Shown: positions 1 through 11,271 of the stretch, piece by piece | Numbering within the stretch: the first letter of the stretch is position 1 | Layout of the letters: every line of letters starts with the position of its first letter | Origin: Pholiota molesta | Taxonomy: Eukaryota; Basidiomycota; Agaricomycetes; Agaricales; Strophariaceae | NCBI GenBank assembly: GCA_014925825.1 | Contig: JACGCK010000021.1 | Span: forward strand, 310,001-374,000 | Length of the DNA: 64,000 nt | Reading direction: 5' to 3' | Translations under genes and position numbers: made by a program | The notes under the pieces: generated by a model | Database searches by the model: none | Seen by the model: only the letters and a program-made list of their open reading frames with translations | Told to the model about the DNA's origin: nothing

Positions 1-1270
1 CGCGTTGCGCAGGCAGGCTTCGAGCGTCTCCCGTTCCGGGACCCAGTCCTGCCGGTCGTCGCGCGCGCGGACGACCGCCTGGTGCTCGATGTCGAGGGCG
101 TGGTGGCCAACCGGGACGGCACGTTCTGGATCAGCGATGAATATGGGCCGTACATCTACCGCTTCTCCGCGGACGGCCACCTGCTGCAGACGATCCAGCC
201 CCCGGACGCTGTGTTGCCGCGCGATGCCACCGGCGCACTGAACTTCACATCGCTTGCTAACCCCGCCACGGGACGCTCGCCCAATCAAGGTGCGCCCAAA
301 CGCCGTGTACCCGGTGCTTCCTACACCGATTCCTGATCGCAATGCCAGGATTCGAAAGCCTAACATACGACGACGACACGGAAACGCTGTACGCGATGCT
401 CCAGTCCGCGACGATCCAGGACGGCGGGCTCGTCGCAACAACACAGCGCTACACCCGTCTCTTCGCGTACAATGTGGGCAACCCCGCACTAAAGCCGCGC
501 CTCGTCGGCGAGTGGGTGGTCCCGCTCCCGCTGAGTGCGAAGAACAAGACGGAGGCGTGCAGCGAGATCCATTTCGTGAGTAAGGGTATATTTTTAGCGC
601 TCTCTCGCGATGGGGATGGGCGTGGCGGGAACGACGACCACTCGAGTTATAAGTATGTAGATTTGATTCTTCGATATGTATGACTTTTGATGGTGATGGT
701 TAATGTGCATTTCTTGCTCCTAGGCAAGTCGATCTTTTCTCGATTGCAAACGCCACGGATATACACGGTCCAAATTCGACAATCCCGCAACCCCGTCTCG
801 CCTCTAGGCGTTTTGGACGCAGCATCACGCCAGCGGATACGTGTCCTTCCTGACATCGTCGATGATACCCAACTCGCGCGCTTCGGCTTGCATAACGGTA
901 CGACTTTCGCCTCTTCAGAAAGGTTGGTTTTCTTCTAATACCTTCCATGCAAACAGGCAAGCCCAACGACCAACCCTCATCGACGGAAAATGGGAATCCA
1001 TCGCTCTTGCTCCAGTGAACGATCCGGCTTCCCAGATGATTACTTCCTCTTCACCGGGGTTCGTTATTTCTCCTTTCTCCATATATATGGTGTTGATGAT
1101 GACTTCTTCCTCAGTCGGACAACGACTTCCTCAGTACCCAAGGAATATCCCTCGGCGTCCCCTTCAACGCTGGTCTTGACGTCGATAACGAGGTCCTCGT
1201 ATTCCGCGTGACCCTGCCAGTGCGCCTAGGGGAGCATAGAACGCTCTATCAGCCTGTAAATCGTCAGTAA
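1..1270 (+). CDS. Phytase-like esterase domain protein, 3' part, frame-disrupted
   Basis: The gene enters from the left edge, so its start is missing. The first exon reads through a typical stretch of the 'esterase-like activity of phytase' family (EGVVANRDGTFWISDEYGPY, then YRFSADGHLLQTI), which in fungi are usually secreted beta-propeller-like proteins. Spliced reading supports introns at 290-348 (59 bp), 653-723 (71 bp), one near 900-957, and 1059-1114 (56 bp). The last exon gives a family-like end (LGVPFNAGLDVDNEVLVFR) and stops with TAA at 1268-1270. Conserved blocks in the middle (DDTQLARFGLHNG, LIDGKWESIALAPVNDP, then DDYFLFTG) lie in different frames. I infer at least three single-base frame breaks between about 800 and 1035; one is explained by a missing C in GCTTCC at 1026-1031. 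This is either a decayed copy or a sequence with indel errors. The family assignment is secure; the precise substrate is not. Confidence 0.75.
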
Positions 1271-2309
1271 GTAGTACGCTACGAGCAGCACATTATCACA
1301 TAAGCATTAAACGGCCAACAATTCAATGTAAATATTCAGATATTTAGATTAAGGTGCTACGATGAGATGGAACTAACTTATGGAACGATGGAATGAGCGA
1401 CGACAAAGGCGAGAGGTACAGGAAATGAAGGAGGGAAAGGATGGGCGAGATACGAGAAAAGAGAGGCAGACGTAGATGAGAAAATCCCGACGCAGAAACC
1501 GCAGACTAAGTGAGGTGGTGGTCGACGCACGTCGCAGGTGCATGGAAGAGGTGATGAGGAGTGTATGGATGTACGTATGAAATAGGTAGGAGTCTGAGGA
1601 AGAGTAGTTGAACCTGATTGGTTCTATTATTGTCGGTTGTTCGCGTCCATTACTCCTAAAACTTTCCCTGCCCCACCTCTTGAATAAGGCGAGGGAGAAA
1701 GAAAGCAGCAGATCGGTAGGTCTCTCCTTTCTTATGGCAAAACCATTGACGGAGGACGGAGGATGGAGTTGGAGTTGGGATTCGCTAGTGGGCAGTCAGA
1801 CAGCTTGTAATAGCCGAGTCTGGATGCGTGAAAACGCTTGCATCGATGTATTTAGGATTCGGTGCATGGATGTGGTATGTATGTATGTCATGGCGTAGGC
1901 GTAGAAGGGGTCGTAGATCGCAAATGTGATTGTAGGGTTCTTCGTGATGGAGCATTCGTAATTGGAGTCGAGAGATCTAATAATGGTGCAAGGGATTAGA
2001 GTTTGAGAACGTCGACTGGGGTTCGGATTTGGTTGCGGTGGAAAATCCAAACGCGAAGAAGTGGGCAGTTGGCCGTTGCGTAGATGGTAATGGGAGGAGA
2101 AGGGTTATAGACAATGGTGCAGAGATGATGAAGGGATGTGATAGGACGATAGTGACGCTGACCGAAGAATGTTGAAGATAATGCAAAGATACATGCGACA
2201 CATGAAGCTGGAGGGGCATCCGACCGGAGTATCCAAAAGAACCACAAGATCACTCACTGCACTTAAATGCAGTGGTCATTGTGCTGCACGAGGCAGGCGA
2301 GCACAACTA
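1271..2309. other. Intergenic, convergent 3' ends
   Basis: This is the space between the phytase-like gene (+) and the 3' end of the Mub1 gene (-). I see no exon-like frame, no repeat family and no RNA gene. Short open frames on both strands have no recognisable motif. It probably holds 3' UTRs of both genes. Confidence 0.5.
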
Positions 2310-5300
2310 TCAACAACCCTCACCAAGCACCATATCGTCCTGCTCATCCTGTGGAGGCGGCGACCGGCGCACGGACAGGTCCAACATGCGCGCCTGCGCA
2401 TGCCGCCTCCCCAGCACCGCTCTCGCCGCATCCGCCGCGCCGCCCATCGGCCAATCCGCCAGCGGCGATACCGCATGATGCGGGAGCACCACAGGCCGCT
2501 GCGCAGTGGGCACGACGACATGTGGCGGAACCGCTCCGGCGCTCCGCTCGCGCGCCCCCGCGGCCGCGTTCACAATGCCCGCGACCGTCTCCGCGCGCCG
2601 GCGGCTGCCGCTCGTGCCCGCCGCCTCCTGCCCCTGGATATGGAATGTCAGATAATGCCCGTCCGTCGGGTCCTGCTGCTGGCGTTGCTGCTGCTGGAGC
2701 TGCGTCGCGGCGGCCAGCGCGGCCGTCGCCTGGGTCGGCGCGACCGGCGAGGCGCCGCCCGCGAGGCGCATCCGCGTACGGTGAGTGTGGCCATGGGTGT
2801 GGCCGTGCGCGACGACCGTGCGCTCGCGCGCCATGTTGCTCGCCTCCGCGCGGACTGTCGCCGCCGAGGTCATCGCCGCCGCCGCCGTCGTCGGGCTAAC
2901 ATACGACGCGCCCGCGGACGGCGGCCCGCGCACAGTCCCATGTGGGCCCATTGTACTCGAATTGTCGGCGGGCACGTTGAACGGATGGAGGTCGCCTTCG
3001 GGCCCGTGTGTGGCACCATGTCGCATCCGTTGACGCTCGGCGCGCTGTGCTGCGCGATGGGTGGGCCCCGCGGCCGTGCCCTCGCTTTGGCTGACATCCG
3101 TCGCGTTAGAAGCGATAGACGTATCAGCAAGAGCGGCGGCGGCGGTGGCGCTGGAGGGTGCGTTAGTGGCGGTAGCGCCATCGTCATCGACGTCCTTGGC
3201 GGAGCACCAGAATCGATGTCCTTCGCTCCACGCGGTGCTTTGGCACTCCTTGCCGCAATACTTGGCTTTCCTGCACCGACGGCACTTTGCGAATTCACGA
3301 GGATAAGTTTCCCATTTTCCGCACATCACTGTGAAAAGAAAGGGAAATGATTAGCGCTGGGATCGCATTGCAAACGATCTGAGAGAGAGAAGAATATGGT
3401 TTCAACCCGTCACTAAACCACCATAATCACCATATCCATCCTTATCCATATCCAGCGTCGGATATCAGCAGAAAAAGAACAGAAAACCGACGAAAGGATT
3501 CAAAGCGACATCTACACTCCCAGCACAAATAAAACAAACAAAAACCCAACTCACTATTTGCACACTGTCGAATCCCGCCCCGCGAATCGTCCTTCCGACA
3601 CGCATTCCGCATGATCACCCCCGCCCAGTACTGAATCTCAGGCGGCAGCCGCGGCGGCCCGACCGCCTCCCCGCCGCCCTCGCTCGAGCTGGGCTTGAAC
3701 GTGAATCTTTCCACGAGGCTGAACACGTTCGTCTGCCGCGCGGAGCTCGGCGCGCCTCCTGACGCAGAGGTGGACGCAGGCGCCGCCGTGGACGTGGAAG
3801 CGGCGGCCGCGGACGCCTTGGCCGCGCGCGACGCCGTGAATGCCTTAAAGAACCCCTCGCGCGGCGCTGCCGCCGCACCCGCCTCCTTCTTCTCCCGCTC
3901 CTTCTCCTTCCCGCGCCCAGGGAGCGACGGCGCACCCCCACCCGCGCCCCCGAACCGCGCCCCGCCCACGCCGACGCTCGCCGGGTGGAACGTCACGCGC
4001 GGCGTGTAGAACGCCTGCCGCACGTGCGGGTACTTGCTCAGGTACGCGAGCAGCTGCAGCGAGAGTAGCACGTCCTCGTCGCGGTACGGGCCCGACTCCG
4101 CGTCGCGCGACGAGTGCGGTGGTGACGCCGCGCGCGCGGATGCGCCGGGCAGCGCGGGCGCCGCGGGCGCAGTGGTGGCGGGAGGCGTAGCGGTGGTGGG
4201 CATCGTCGCCGTCGACGCGGGCCGCGCGGTCGCAGACGCCGCATGTGCGCCCTCCGCTGCCGCCGCTCCTGATCCTGATCCCAGGTTCAGCCCCTCCGGT
4301 CGTCCTCTGAGTGTAGCAGCGCGCGAAGGGCCCGCTGCTGCTTGTCGGCCGCTCGCCGCCGCAACTGATGCCTGCGCGTACGCGTGCCCAGCGCCCGAAG
4401 CACCACCGGACGGCGGCAGCCCAACGAGCGCCGCACGCGGTGTCACATCTGGGGCGCCGTTCGCCGCCTCCACCGTGCCGCGCCTCCTTGCCTCCCCGCC
4501 CGCCGTCCTCGTCGGCGTACCGTCCGGGCCGCCGCCCAGGGCCCCTGGGGCGCCGGGCGGTGCGCCCATCGCGAAGTCGTCGTTCGCCTCGAGCGACACG
4601 ATGCCCGCCTCGACGCCAACCATGCCCTCCGCGCCCATGCCCGTGATGCCCAGGCCGCCGCCCATGCCCAGCCCCATCCCGAGCCCCATCCCGCCCTCCG
4701 CATCGCCGTCGAGCACGATGTGCGCGTCGTCGCCAAGCCCAGGCAGCCCGAGCGCTACGCCCACGCCCCGGCCCGCGAGCTGCAGCGTCTGTCCCTGCGC
4801 GTCGCCCGGCTCGTCGGACACGATGCCCACCGCGCGGCGCCCCATCTGCGCGTGGCGCACGACGGCGGGCGGGCGGCGGGCGGGCGACGGCGATGCGGAC
4901 GGCGCGTGCGACGTGCGCCCGCTGTGTGTGCCGTCCATGTCGACATCGCCGTCCGTGCTGGTCGCGCGCTCGCCATCGGTGTTGTTTCCTGTGTCCGCGG
5001 CGTCGATGTCGTCTTCTGTTTCTGTTTCTGCACGGGAGACGTCGGTAGATGGCGAGGGAGAGGGCGATTCGGGGGGTAGTTCGCGGTGTCGTGTGCGGCG
5101 CCCGCGTGCAGCAGAAGTGTTCGCTATAGTCGTAGCGGTGGGTGTAAGCGTGTTGTTGGGCATGGGCTGGTCCCATACGGGGCGACCAATGACGGTGCCG
5201 CTTCGATCGCGTGCTGGTACGACCACGGTACCCGTGGGCGTGCCGGTGCCTTGAGGGGTGACGGCGATGGAGGCGTCGGCGGACGCATCGGTGTCGCTGT

Positions 5301-6997
5301 TGTTGTTCGATGTAGTAACTGATTCGGAGAGTAGTAGAATGCCTTGTACGTTGCTCTGAGGTGAGAATTCCATGGATTGGTCCTATGAAAAATCAGCACG
5401 GGTTCGTCTTGTAAAGAATTTCGAAGAGAAAAAAAAGAGTATATCGCTTGGTCCGGCTTAGGCGATGCGACGGATGAAAACCAATGCAAAGGAGCAAGTA
5501 TGGAGATGAGCAACCGACGACCCCATGCCCAATCCAACCGTCGAGGACGGCTGTCACCATCAAACGCAGCCTCTGTCTTCGGAGCCGCCAATACAGACAC
5601 CTCCATCACCTCTAATGCGACACGTGCCAGCCAAAGGATATGTAAAGCACCAAACGAGATTTCTGCCAGCATCCACCCACCCAGCCCAGCGAACAAACTT
5701 GAAAAAACAGTGTCTGGCCGAAAGCGACCAGCACTGATAACTCGAAAAACATACTCACCTGGTCTTGATTCCGACGCCTAGGTGAGAATTCAGTGGATTG
5801 ATCCTGTTAAAAATCAGCACGAGTTCGCCATTAAGGATTGTTCAAAGCAAAAAAGAAGAGTATGTCGCTTAGCACCACCTAGTCTGGCCCTGATAACTTG
5901 AAAAGCAGATCTCGTGCCACCCCTCCTAAATTATAGATTTCCAACCAACACCAGCATTTGCTAGCTCGATTTCAAGCCGTCAACGACACGAGAACTGGGC
6001 TGTCACCATCAAGCGCAGCCCCTTCTGTACCGCCAATACAGGGTGTGATGGATGCAAACCAATGCAAAGGGGCAAGTATGGAGATGAGCAACCGACGATC
6101 GCGTGCCCAATCAAATCAGGTACTCCTCCCTGAATCATACATCTCCAACCAATGCCAGCAATTTCTCGCTCGACTTCCAACCAACCGTTGAGGACACGAG
6201 AAGATGCCAGCCAGAGCAAGAACAAGGACATGCAAACCAGTGCGAAAGGGCAAGTATGGAGATGATGCTCACCTGGTCTTGGTTCCGACGCCTGGTGACG
6301 GCGCCGCGCTGCACTTGTTGTTGTTCCATCTGGAGCTGCCTCTGCAGAGCCCGCTGCAAATGCTGCGCCTCCTCCCTCTGGCGCTGCTCGATCTGGGCCA
6401 GCCGCCGCTGCTGCCTCTGCTCCCTCGTCTCCCTCGGGATTCCGGTGGCGGTGGCGCTCGGGCCGACGGCAAAGCCCTTGTTGGCGAGCCACGCCTCGAG
6501 AATGCAGCCGACGACCTCGAGGGTGCCCGCCTGGACGACGCGGCTGCGGATGGGCTCGGAGCCGCGGACGCCGATGTTGACGATGCACTGGAAGGCGAGC
6601 GAGAAGCGGTACGCGGCGTGCTTGTCGAAGGCGGGCGGGTTGAGCGCGGGGGCGGGGCGCGGGGCCTTGGCGGCGGGGGGCGTGAGGCCGTAGAGGAGGG
6701 CGGGGTTCTCGGGGGGCGGCGGGCAGAGGCAGAAGTCGTGCAGAATGCGGACGAGGCGCTCGAGGCCGCCGTCCATGGTCATGATCTCGCGGATGCGGGG
6801 CGACGTCGAGGTGAGGTACGTGAGGTGGGTGAGCGAGTTGAACAGTGGCAGGGGCGCCGTCGTGTCCAGCGCTGATGGACGGTGAGCGGGCGGCTTTGGA
6901 CGTTGTTGGGGAACATACCTCTGCGGTCATAGAGCTGTGAGGTGATGCAGACGCAGGCCTTGTTCTGGGCCGGAAACGCAAAGTTGGACTCGCGCAT
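2310..6997 (-). CDS. mub1: Mub1/SamB-type MYND zinc-finger protein
   Basis: Four exons splice cleanly on the minus strand: 6919-6997, 6273-6871, 3555-5382 and 2310-3328, 3525 nt in all, giving 1174 aa with no frame break. The start is the ATG at 6997, opening the conserved N-terminus MRESNFAFPAQNKACVC. Residues 1-230 match the helical N-terminal region of the family, and LLSLQLLAYLSKYPHVRQAF follows near residue 665. The MYND finger lies near residues 830-876 and is split by the last intron, with CGKWE, CRRCRKAKYC and HRFWC supplying the zinc ligands. The 600 residues between are Ser/Pro/Ala/Gly-rich and probably disordered. In yeast, Mub1 partners the Ubr2 E3 ligase in turning over Rpn4; SamB in Aspergillus affects development. 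The same role here is inferred from homology. The second intron (5383-6272) is unusually long, about 890 bp, and internally duplicated. Confidence 0.92.
5383..6272 (-). repeat. Tandemly duplicated segment within Mub1 intron 2
   Basis: The intron contains partial copies of its own flanks. Bases 5804-5880 resemble 5383-5460 (AAAAATCAGCACG, then GAGTATRTCGCTT) at an offset of 421 bp. The phrase TGGAGATGAGCAACCGACGA occurs near 5502 and 6079, and a shorter version runs into the exon 2 boundary near 6256. TGTCACCATCAARCGCAGCC occurs near 5549 and 6000. At least two rounds of local duplication explain this pattern. Nothing here resembles a transposon end. Confidence 0.8.
5759..5803 (-). other. Candidate 45-nt chimeric mini-exon inside Mub1 intron 2
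   Basis: On the minus strand this segment is preceded by an acceptor-like TTAACAG and followed by a donor GTGAGT. It is open in the phase of both neighbouring exons and encodes DQSTEFSPRRRNQDQ. Its first half copies the beginning of exon 3 (DQSMEFSP) and its second half copies the end of exon 2 (RRRNQDQ), as expected at the junction of a tandem duplication that spanned the intron. Including it would give 1189 aa and no frameshift. Whether it is spliced in cannot be told from DNA alone. Confidence 0.55.
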
Positions 6998-8777
6998 CGT
7001 GGAAGATGGTGGGGAGAGGGCAAGGCGCAGTTTGCACGTATTTGGCAACCGTCCGCCCTTGTTTGATCTATGACCGAGTCAGTCTCCCGCGTTATTCATC
7101 CAGCTGATTAAGTCTCCTATTCATTGTTAGAAGTATCGATTTCTCCGTGTATGCCACCGTCAACTCGCTGTCGTTCATCTATCTTATCTGTAACTCCTCA
7201 TAAGGATCACAGCCAATGGCACTCGTTTATTTTGACACTATTAATTACATTCTAAAGATACTAGCTATCCCTTACCCCCGCCCCATAGCACCACTACTAT
7301 CTCATCCTACCCCATATGTCCCCACACACGTATGCGTCTGACTAACCCAACGCTGTGTCAGTGAGCCAGCTCCTTTTTTGTAACCCTTCGGAGCCCCGAT
7401 TCATGATGAACGTGCCAGCACTTTAAGCCCCCGTCCCAATATTAAAGCCAGCCTGCAGCCACCTGTTTGCCACGAGAATAGCCTCCTTTAATTTACCCTT
7501 TCCACGAGGCATTTTCTCGTAAGCTAAACGCGAGCCCCAAGATACACGACAGTAGAGCGGTCTGCCGCCATTATGCACTAATCGATAAACCACGCGTTAC
7601 AAAGTAGTTCATACAATCTACCGCGATCAACGACTGATTTACGACTAACCTACAACCCCCTTCCACGTCGAAAATAGAATCCATACATAATAGATTTTAG
7701 CCCGAGTATGAGTATGCGAATACCATGATGGAAACTTCCAACCATCTTGTAATGTAGCTACAATTATTATTATACCCATTCTTATGCCTCAGAAATGGTG
7801 TGTACCCATACAAGGATATCACCCATACAAGGATATCACCCATACAAGGATATCACCCATACAAGGATATCAGAATTATTTCATTGCCATTACGATGTTG
7901 ATTACGAGGCCTTTTCAACTCCAATACAGATGTTTCCAAAGTACCACAACCTTAGGCAATGAATTCTGTCAAAATTCAATTGGGTCAGAATATTTCCTGG
8001 GATTACAAGACCGTTCGCACATTTCATCCAATCTTACAGTGTTGCATGGGATTGTACGGCTACAAGATAGAGAATACAATGGAAACCATTTGCAAAGTTT
8101 TCGCAAGCCTTCCAAGGAATTATAACTCTCAAATCTCTCGCGTAGGATTCCAGCTCAACAATCCCTTGTAATGATCACTTGCATTCTAATGGATTCTATT
8201 ATAAACCTGCCTTGCAAACTTCAGAAGTGTTCCGAACATTTTGTGGTGATTTATGACATTGTGATAAAGCCTCTATCCCCCACGCTTGCGACCAGTATGG
8301 GATCTTAAGCAGAACTTACTGCTTTTTTTGCGATGCTGGATCCGGCATTGCTGAGGAATGGTAGTAACGGATCAATCATGAATCTGATTCGGTACCCGAT
8401 TTATTCTTGGTTGAACTCCCTCATCGATCATCCATTCACCTCTCCAGCTCGCTCGAAGTTCGGATACTTCTTCAAGAATCAAAGCAGACTCTGATTTACT
8501 TCTACAATTATCTCAATCTTTACACGGAGAAATTCTCGGAGTGTTATTGTTTTGTCTGGCGGTTCCAATCAAAAATTGGCAAAACGTGCTTCTAATTTAT
8601 GCATCGCGACGCGACGTAAAGCAAACGTAAACTTAAGCCAGCTGAAGTGGCACAATTGTCCCTTGGTTCGCGCAGTATCAGCAACCCTCATCGCAATCCT
8701 CTTCGCTCCCCACTGCAACATACTGCATAGCGCTGACGTGTCGACACACATACCTGCCTGCTTATTCGAGAAAAACA
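6998..8777. other. Intergenic, divergent promoter region
   Basis: This separates the Mub1 start (-) from the kinase-like gene (+). Apart from the 17-bp tandem repeat at 7805-7872 I see no coding exon or known element. Short open frames on both strands look random. Confidence 0.45.
7805..7872 (+). repeat. Four-copy 17-bp tandem repeat
   Basis: The unit CCCATACAAGGATATCA is repeated four times head to tail at 7805, 7822, 7839 and 7856 with essentially no divergence. It lies in AT-rich intergenic DNA about 0.8 kb 5' of the Mub1 start. It is a minisatellite by appearance. Confidence 0.9.
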
Positions 8778-11271
8778 ATGAGCTCGGAAAGCGAAGCCAA
8801 CGGTACGCCACCGTCATTTCCCTCAAACGACGCCCACTTACAACCCAATTCCCGCGCAGTGCCAGCGTCAGAGACTCCAGAAGCCACTCCAGAACGCGAC
8901 CCCCTTCACACGCACCCCCTAACCACAGAAACAAACCCCCGACCACAACCCTGTCCCCACCTTCGATGCAGCAGAAACTCAGGACAGCCCCCCCTCCCCT
9001 GCCTCCGCCGCCCGCACATTCTTCGAAGACCTCATCCTCTCCAGCGCCAAACACGACACCCCGCCCGCGCTCGACCCCGCCACCGCCACCCCCGCCCAAG
9101 CCGCCGCCGAGCGCGCGCGCCGGCTCGCCGCCCGCACCACGCAGCACCGCTTCGTCTTCGCGGAATGGCCGCGCGACCCCGCCGGCGCGCCCCTCCTCAA
9201 GACCCTGCCTCAGAGCGCCGCGGGAAGCAGACGTCGAACGGCCTGGAGATCTGGGGCGCGACCCGTGCGACCTGTACACCGTGCGCCGGCTCCCGCGGGA
9301 GAAGAGCGGCGCGACGCTGTCGAGCGGGAGCCGGCTCGCGGCGTGGATGAGGCGCACGGGGAGGGGTATGCGGGGATGCGCTGCAGGCGGCGGGGAGGAG
9401 GCGGCGCCGCGGCTCGTGTGGCCGTGGAGGTTGCGGAAACGATCAAGGCGGGGGAGAGGGCGCGGTGGGGAAGAGCTGGGCCGGGGCATGCGCCGGCGAG
9501 GTGCGGAGGGAGGCGCGCGTGCGCGAGGAGTGGGAGTTGCCTGAGGATGTACGTTTTCTTGTGATGGTTTCTTTCGTCTTTGTTGCTCATGCGTATGACA
9601 AGTGGCCACCAGCGTCTATATTCTCCCCGCGCGCGTATCCTTCTCCCTGGCCCGATGCGCCGTTCAGCACAGACCCGCACCGCGCACCGCCAACCCTCCA
9701 GTCTACATCACCCAATCCCAACTCCCCGCAAAGCTCATCGTGCACGACCCCGACCGACTGCTTCACGCCGCCGGCCACGCCACCGCCGAACCACACAACA
9801 CCCACCACGCACACCTACACGCTCACCGCCTCGACCACACACACCGCCCGCGCCGCGAGCGACGCCGCGCAGCTCGCCGCCAGCGACTTCACCCGGCTCT
9901 CCATCCGCGCCGCCTTCCTCGCGGACCCCTCCTCCGCGCGCGCGCACCCCGCGGCCTCCTCGTGAACCGCCGCGCCGCGCCCGGGCCGTGCGCGCCCCCC
10001 GTCTTCGTCGTCTTCCCGCACCTCCCCGAGCGCGGCCGCATCCCGGAGGCGCACCTCCATCTGTCGGCCAAGCGGATCTGGGGACGGGGAGCCACTCGTA
10101 CGTGTACCGCGCGGAGCTCGCGCTCCCGCGCGCAGCGCTCGTGGACGAGGTCATCTGCCCATCCTGCGTCCTCGCCGACCTCGCGCGATCCTGGAGGAGC
10201 AGGACGGCCCGGACGGCGCGCGGCGCGACCCGAAATGGGCGCGGCTGAGCGGGCGGTACGCGTACGAGGTCAAGGGCCGACGTCCGGGCGAGCGCGCTGT
10301 TCAAGGGCGAGGACGGCGTGGAGCGCGAGTACCTCGTGCGCGCGCCTGAGGCGCACGCGCGGCTCGTGTACACGGGCCCGTACCGCGCGATCGAGACACG
10401 CGTGCCGTACCAGGACCTCGCGGCGGCGCCGTACTGCGACATCTGCGGGAGGACACGGGACCGTGCACCCGCTGACGGCACAGTAGCGTCGCGGCGAAGC
10501 TGTCTATCCGGGCGATGGGCATCTCGCGCGGGAGGCGGAGAACTACCAGGCGTTCCCGCGGCATTTTTTCGAGCATTGGAATGGGTATAATATCGTCCCG
10601 CCGATTAATTATCCTGTGCCGGTGACGCCTGTCGTGCCACAGTATTATGGGTACTATGTCGTGGATAGAAGCGCCTCCGCGTCGTCCGGGGAAAAGCAGG
10701 AGGAGAGTAAGCCGAGATAGCGGAGAATGAGAACGAGAAGAAGGGAGAGAACGAAGACGAGAAGAAGGAGGAGGATGTGGAGAAAGATCAGAGCGAGAGC
10801 GAGGAGGAAACGACGACGAGGAGGAAGACGATGACGATGAAGAAGACGAGACGAGCAGTACCTAAGCCCCATCCTTCTGCTCGAGGACTGCGGCACCTCG
10901 ATAGACCCAGACGCACTTTCCGTTGACGACAAGTACGTATACGTTCGCTCTCATCCTTCAACGCATCATACACAAATCACCCCAGATACGAATGCGGCGC
11001 CCTCGTCTACAAATTCCACCACGCCGGCTGGGTGCACGGCTCCGTCGCGCGCCGGAACATCGTGCGCCAGCCAGGGCCCTTGAACGCCTCGCCCGAGGAG
11101 CGCATGATGAACTCGAAGAAACGCAACGGGGTTGGAACGGATTGGAGCTATCGGCTGATCGATTTTGGGAGGAGCCGCAGGTATGAGGACCTTTCGGAGG
11201 GGAGCAGCTCGTTGCGGGAGGAGCAGTTTGCAGTGTTCAATTGGCTGGACGGTGGGTTTGGGACGGTATGA
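8778..11271 (+). pseudogene. Agaricomycete protein-kinase-like gene, multiply frameshifted
   Basis: Pieces of a kinase-fold protein family common in agaricomycetes are recognisable in order but in changing frames. They are a Pro/Ser-rich start (ATG 8778, MSSESEANGTPPSF), HRFVFAEWPRD, an intron at 9549-9612 followed by VYILPARVSFSLAR, then GSHSYVYRAELALPRAALVD, EHWNGYNIVPPINYPVP and QYYGYYVVD. An intron at 10933-10985 leads into a fully open last exon with YKFHHAGWVHGSVARRN, RQPGPLNASPEE and LIDFGRSRRYED. The stop is TGA at 11269-11271. The DFG motif is kept, but the HRD-like loop reads HGSVARRN, with Ser where the catalytic Asp would be expected, so even an intact copy may be a pseudokinase. 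I count more than five frame changes, mainly in GC-rich stretches. True decay is likely, though indel errors cannot be excluded. Confidence 0.7.

Noticed and set aside
2169..3350. Plus-strand open frame of about 390 codons
   Set aside because: Antisense to the last Mub1 exon; Arg-rich composition typical of a shadow frame.
4034..5254. Long plus-strand open frame (about 400 codons) within mub1
   Set aside because: It is antisense to the Mub1 low-complexity exon; the GC-rich third positions create it. The minus-strand frame has the MYND finger and conserved ends.
8569..9609. Minus-strand open frame of about 346 codons
   Set aside because: Gly/Arg-rich antisense of the kinase-like gene with no motif; the plus strand has recognisable family blocks and introns.
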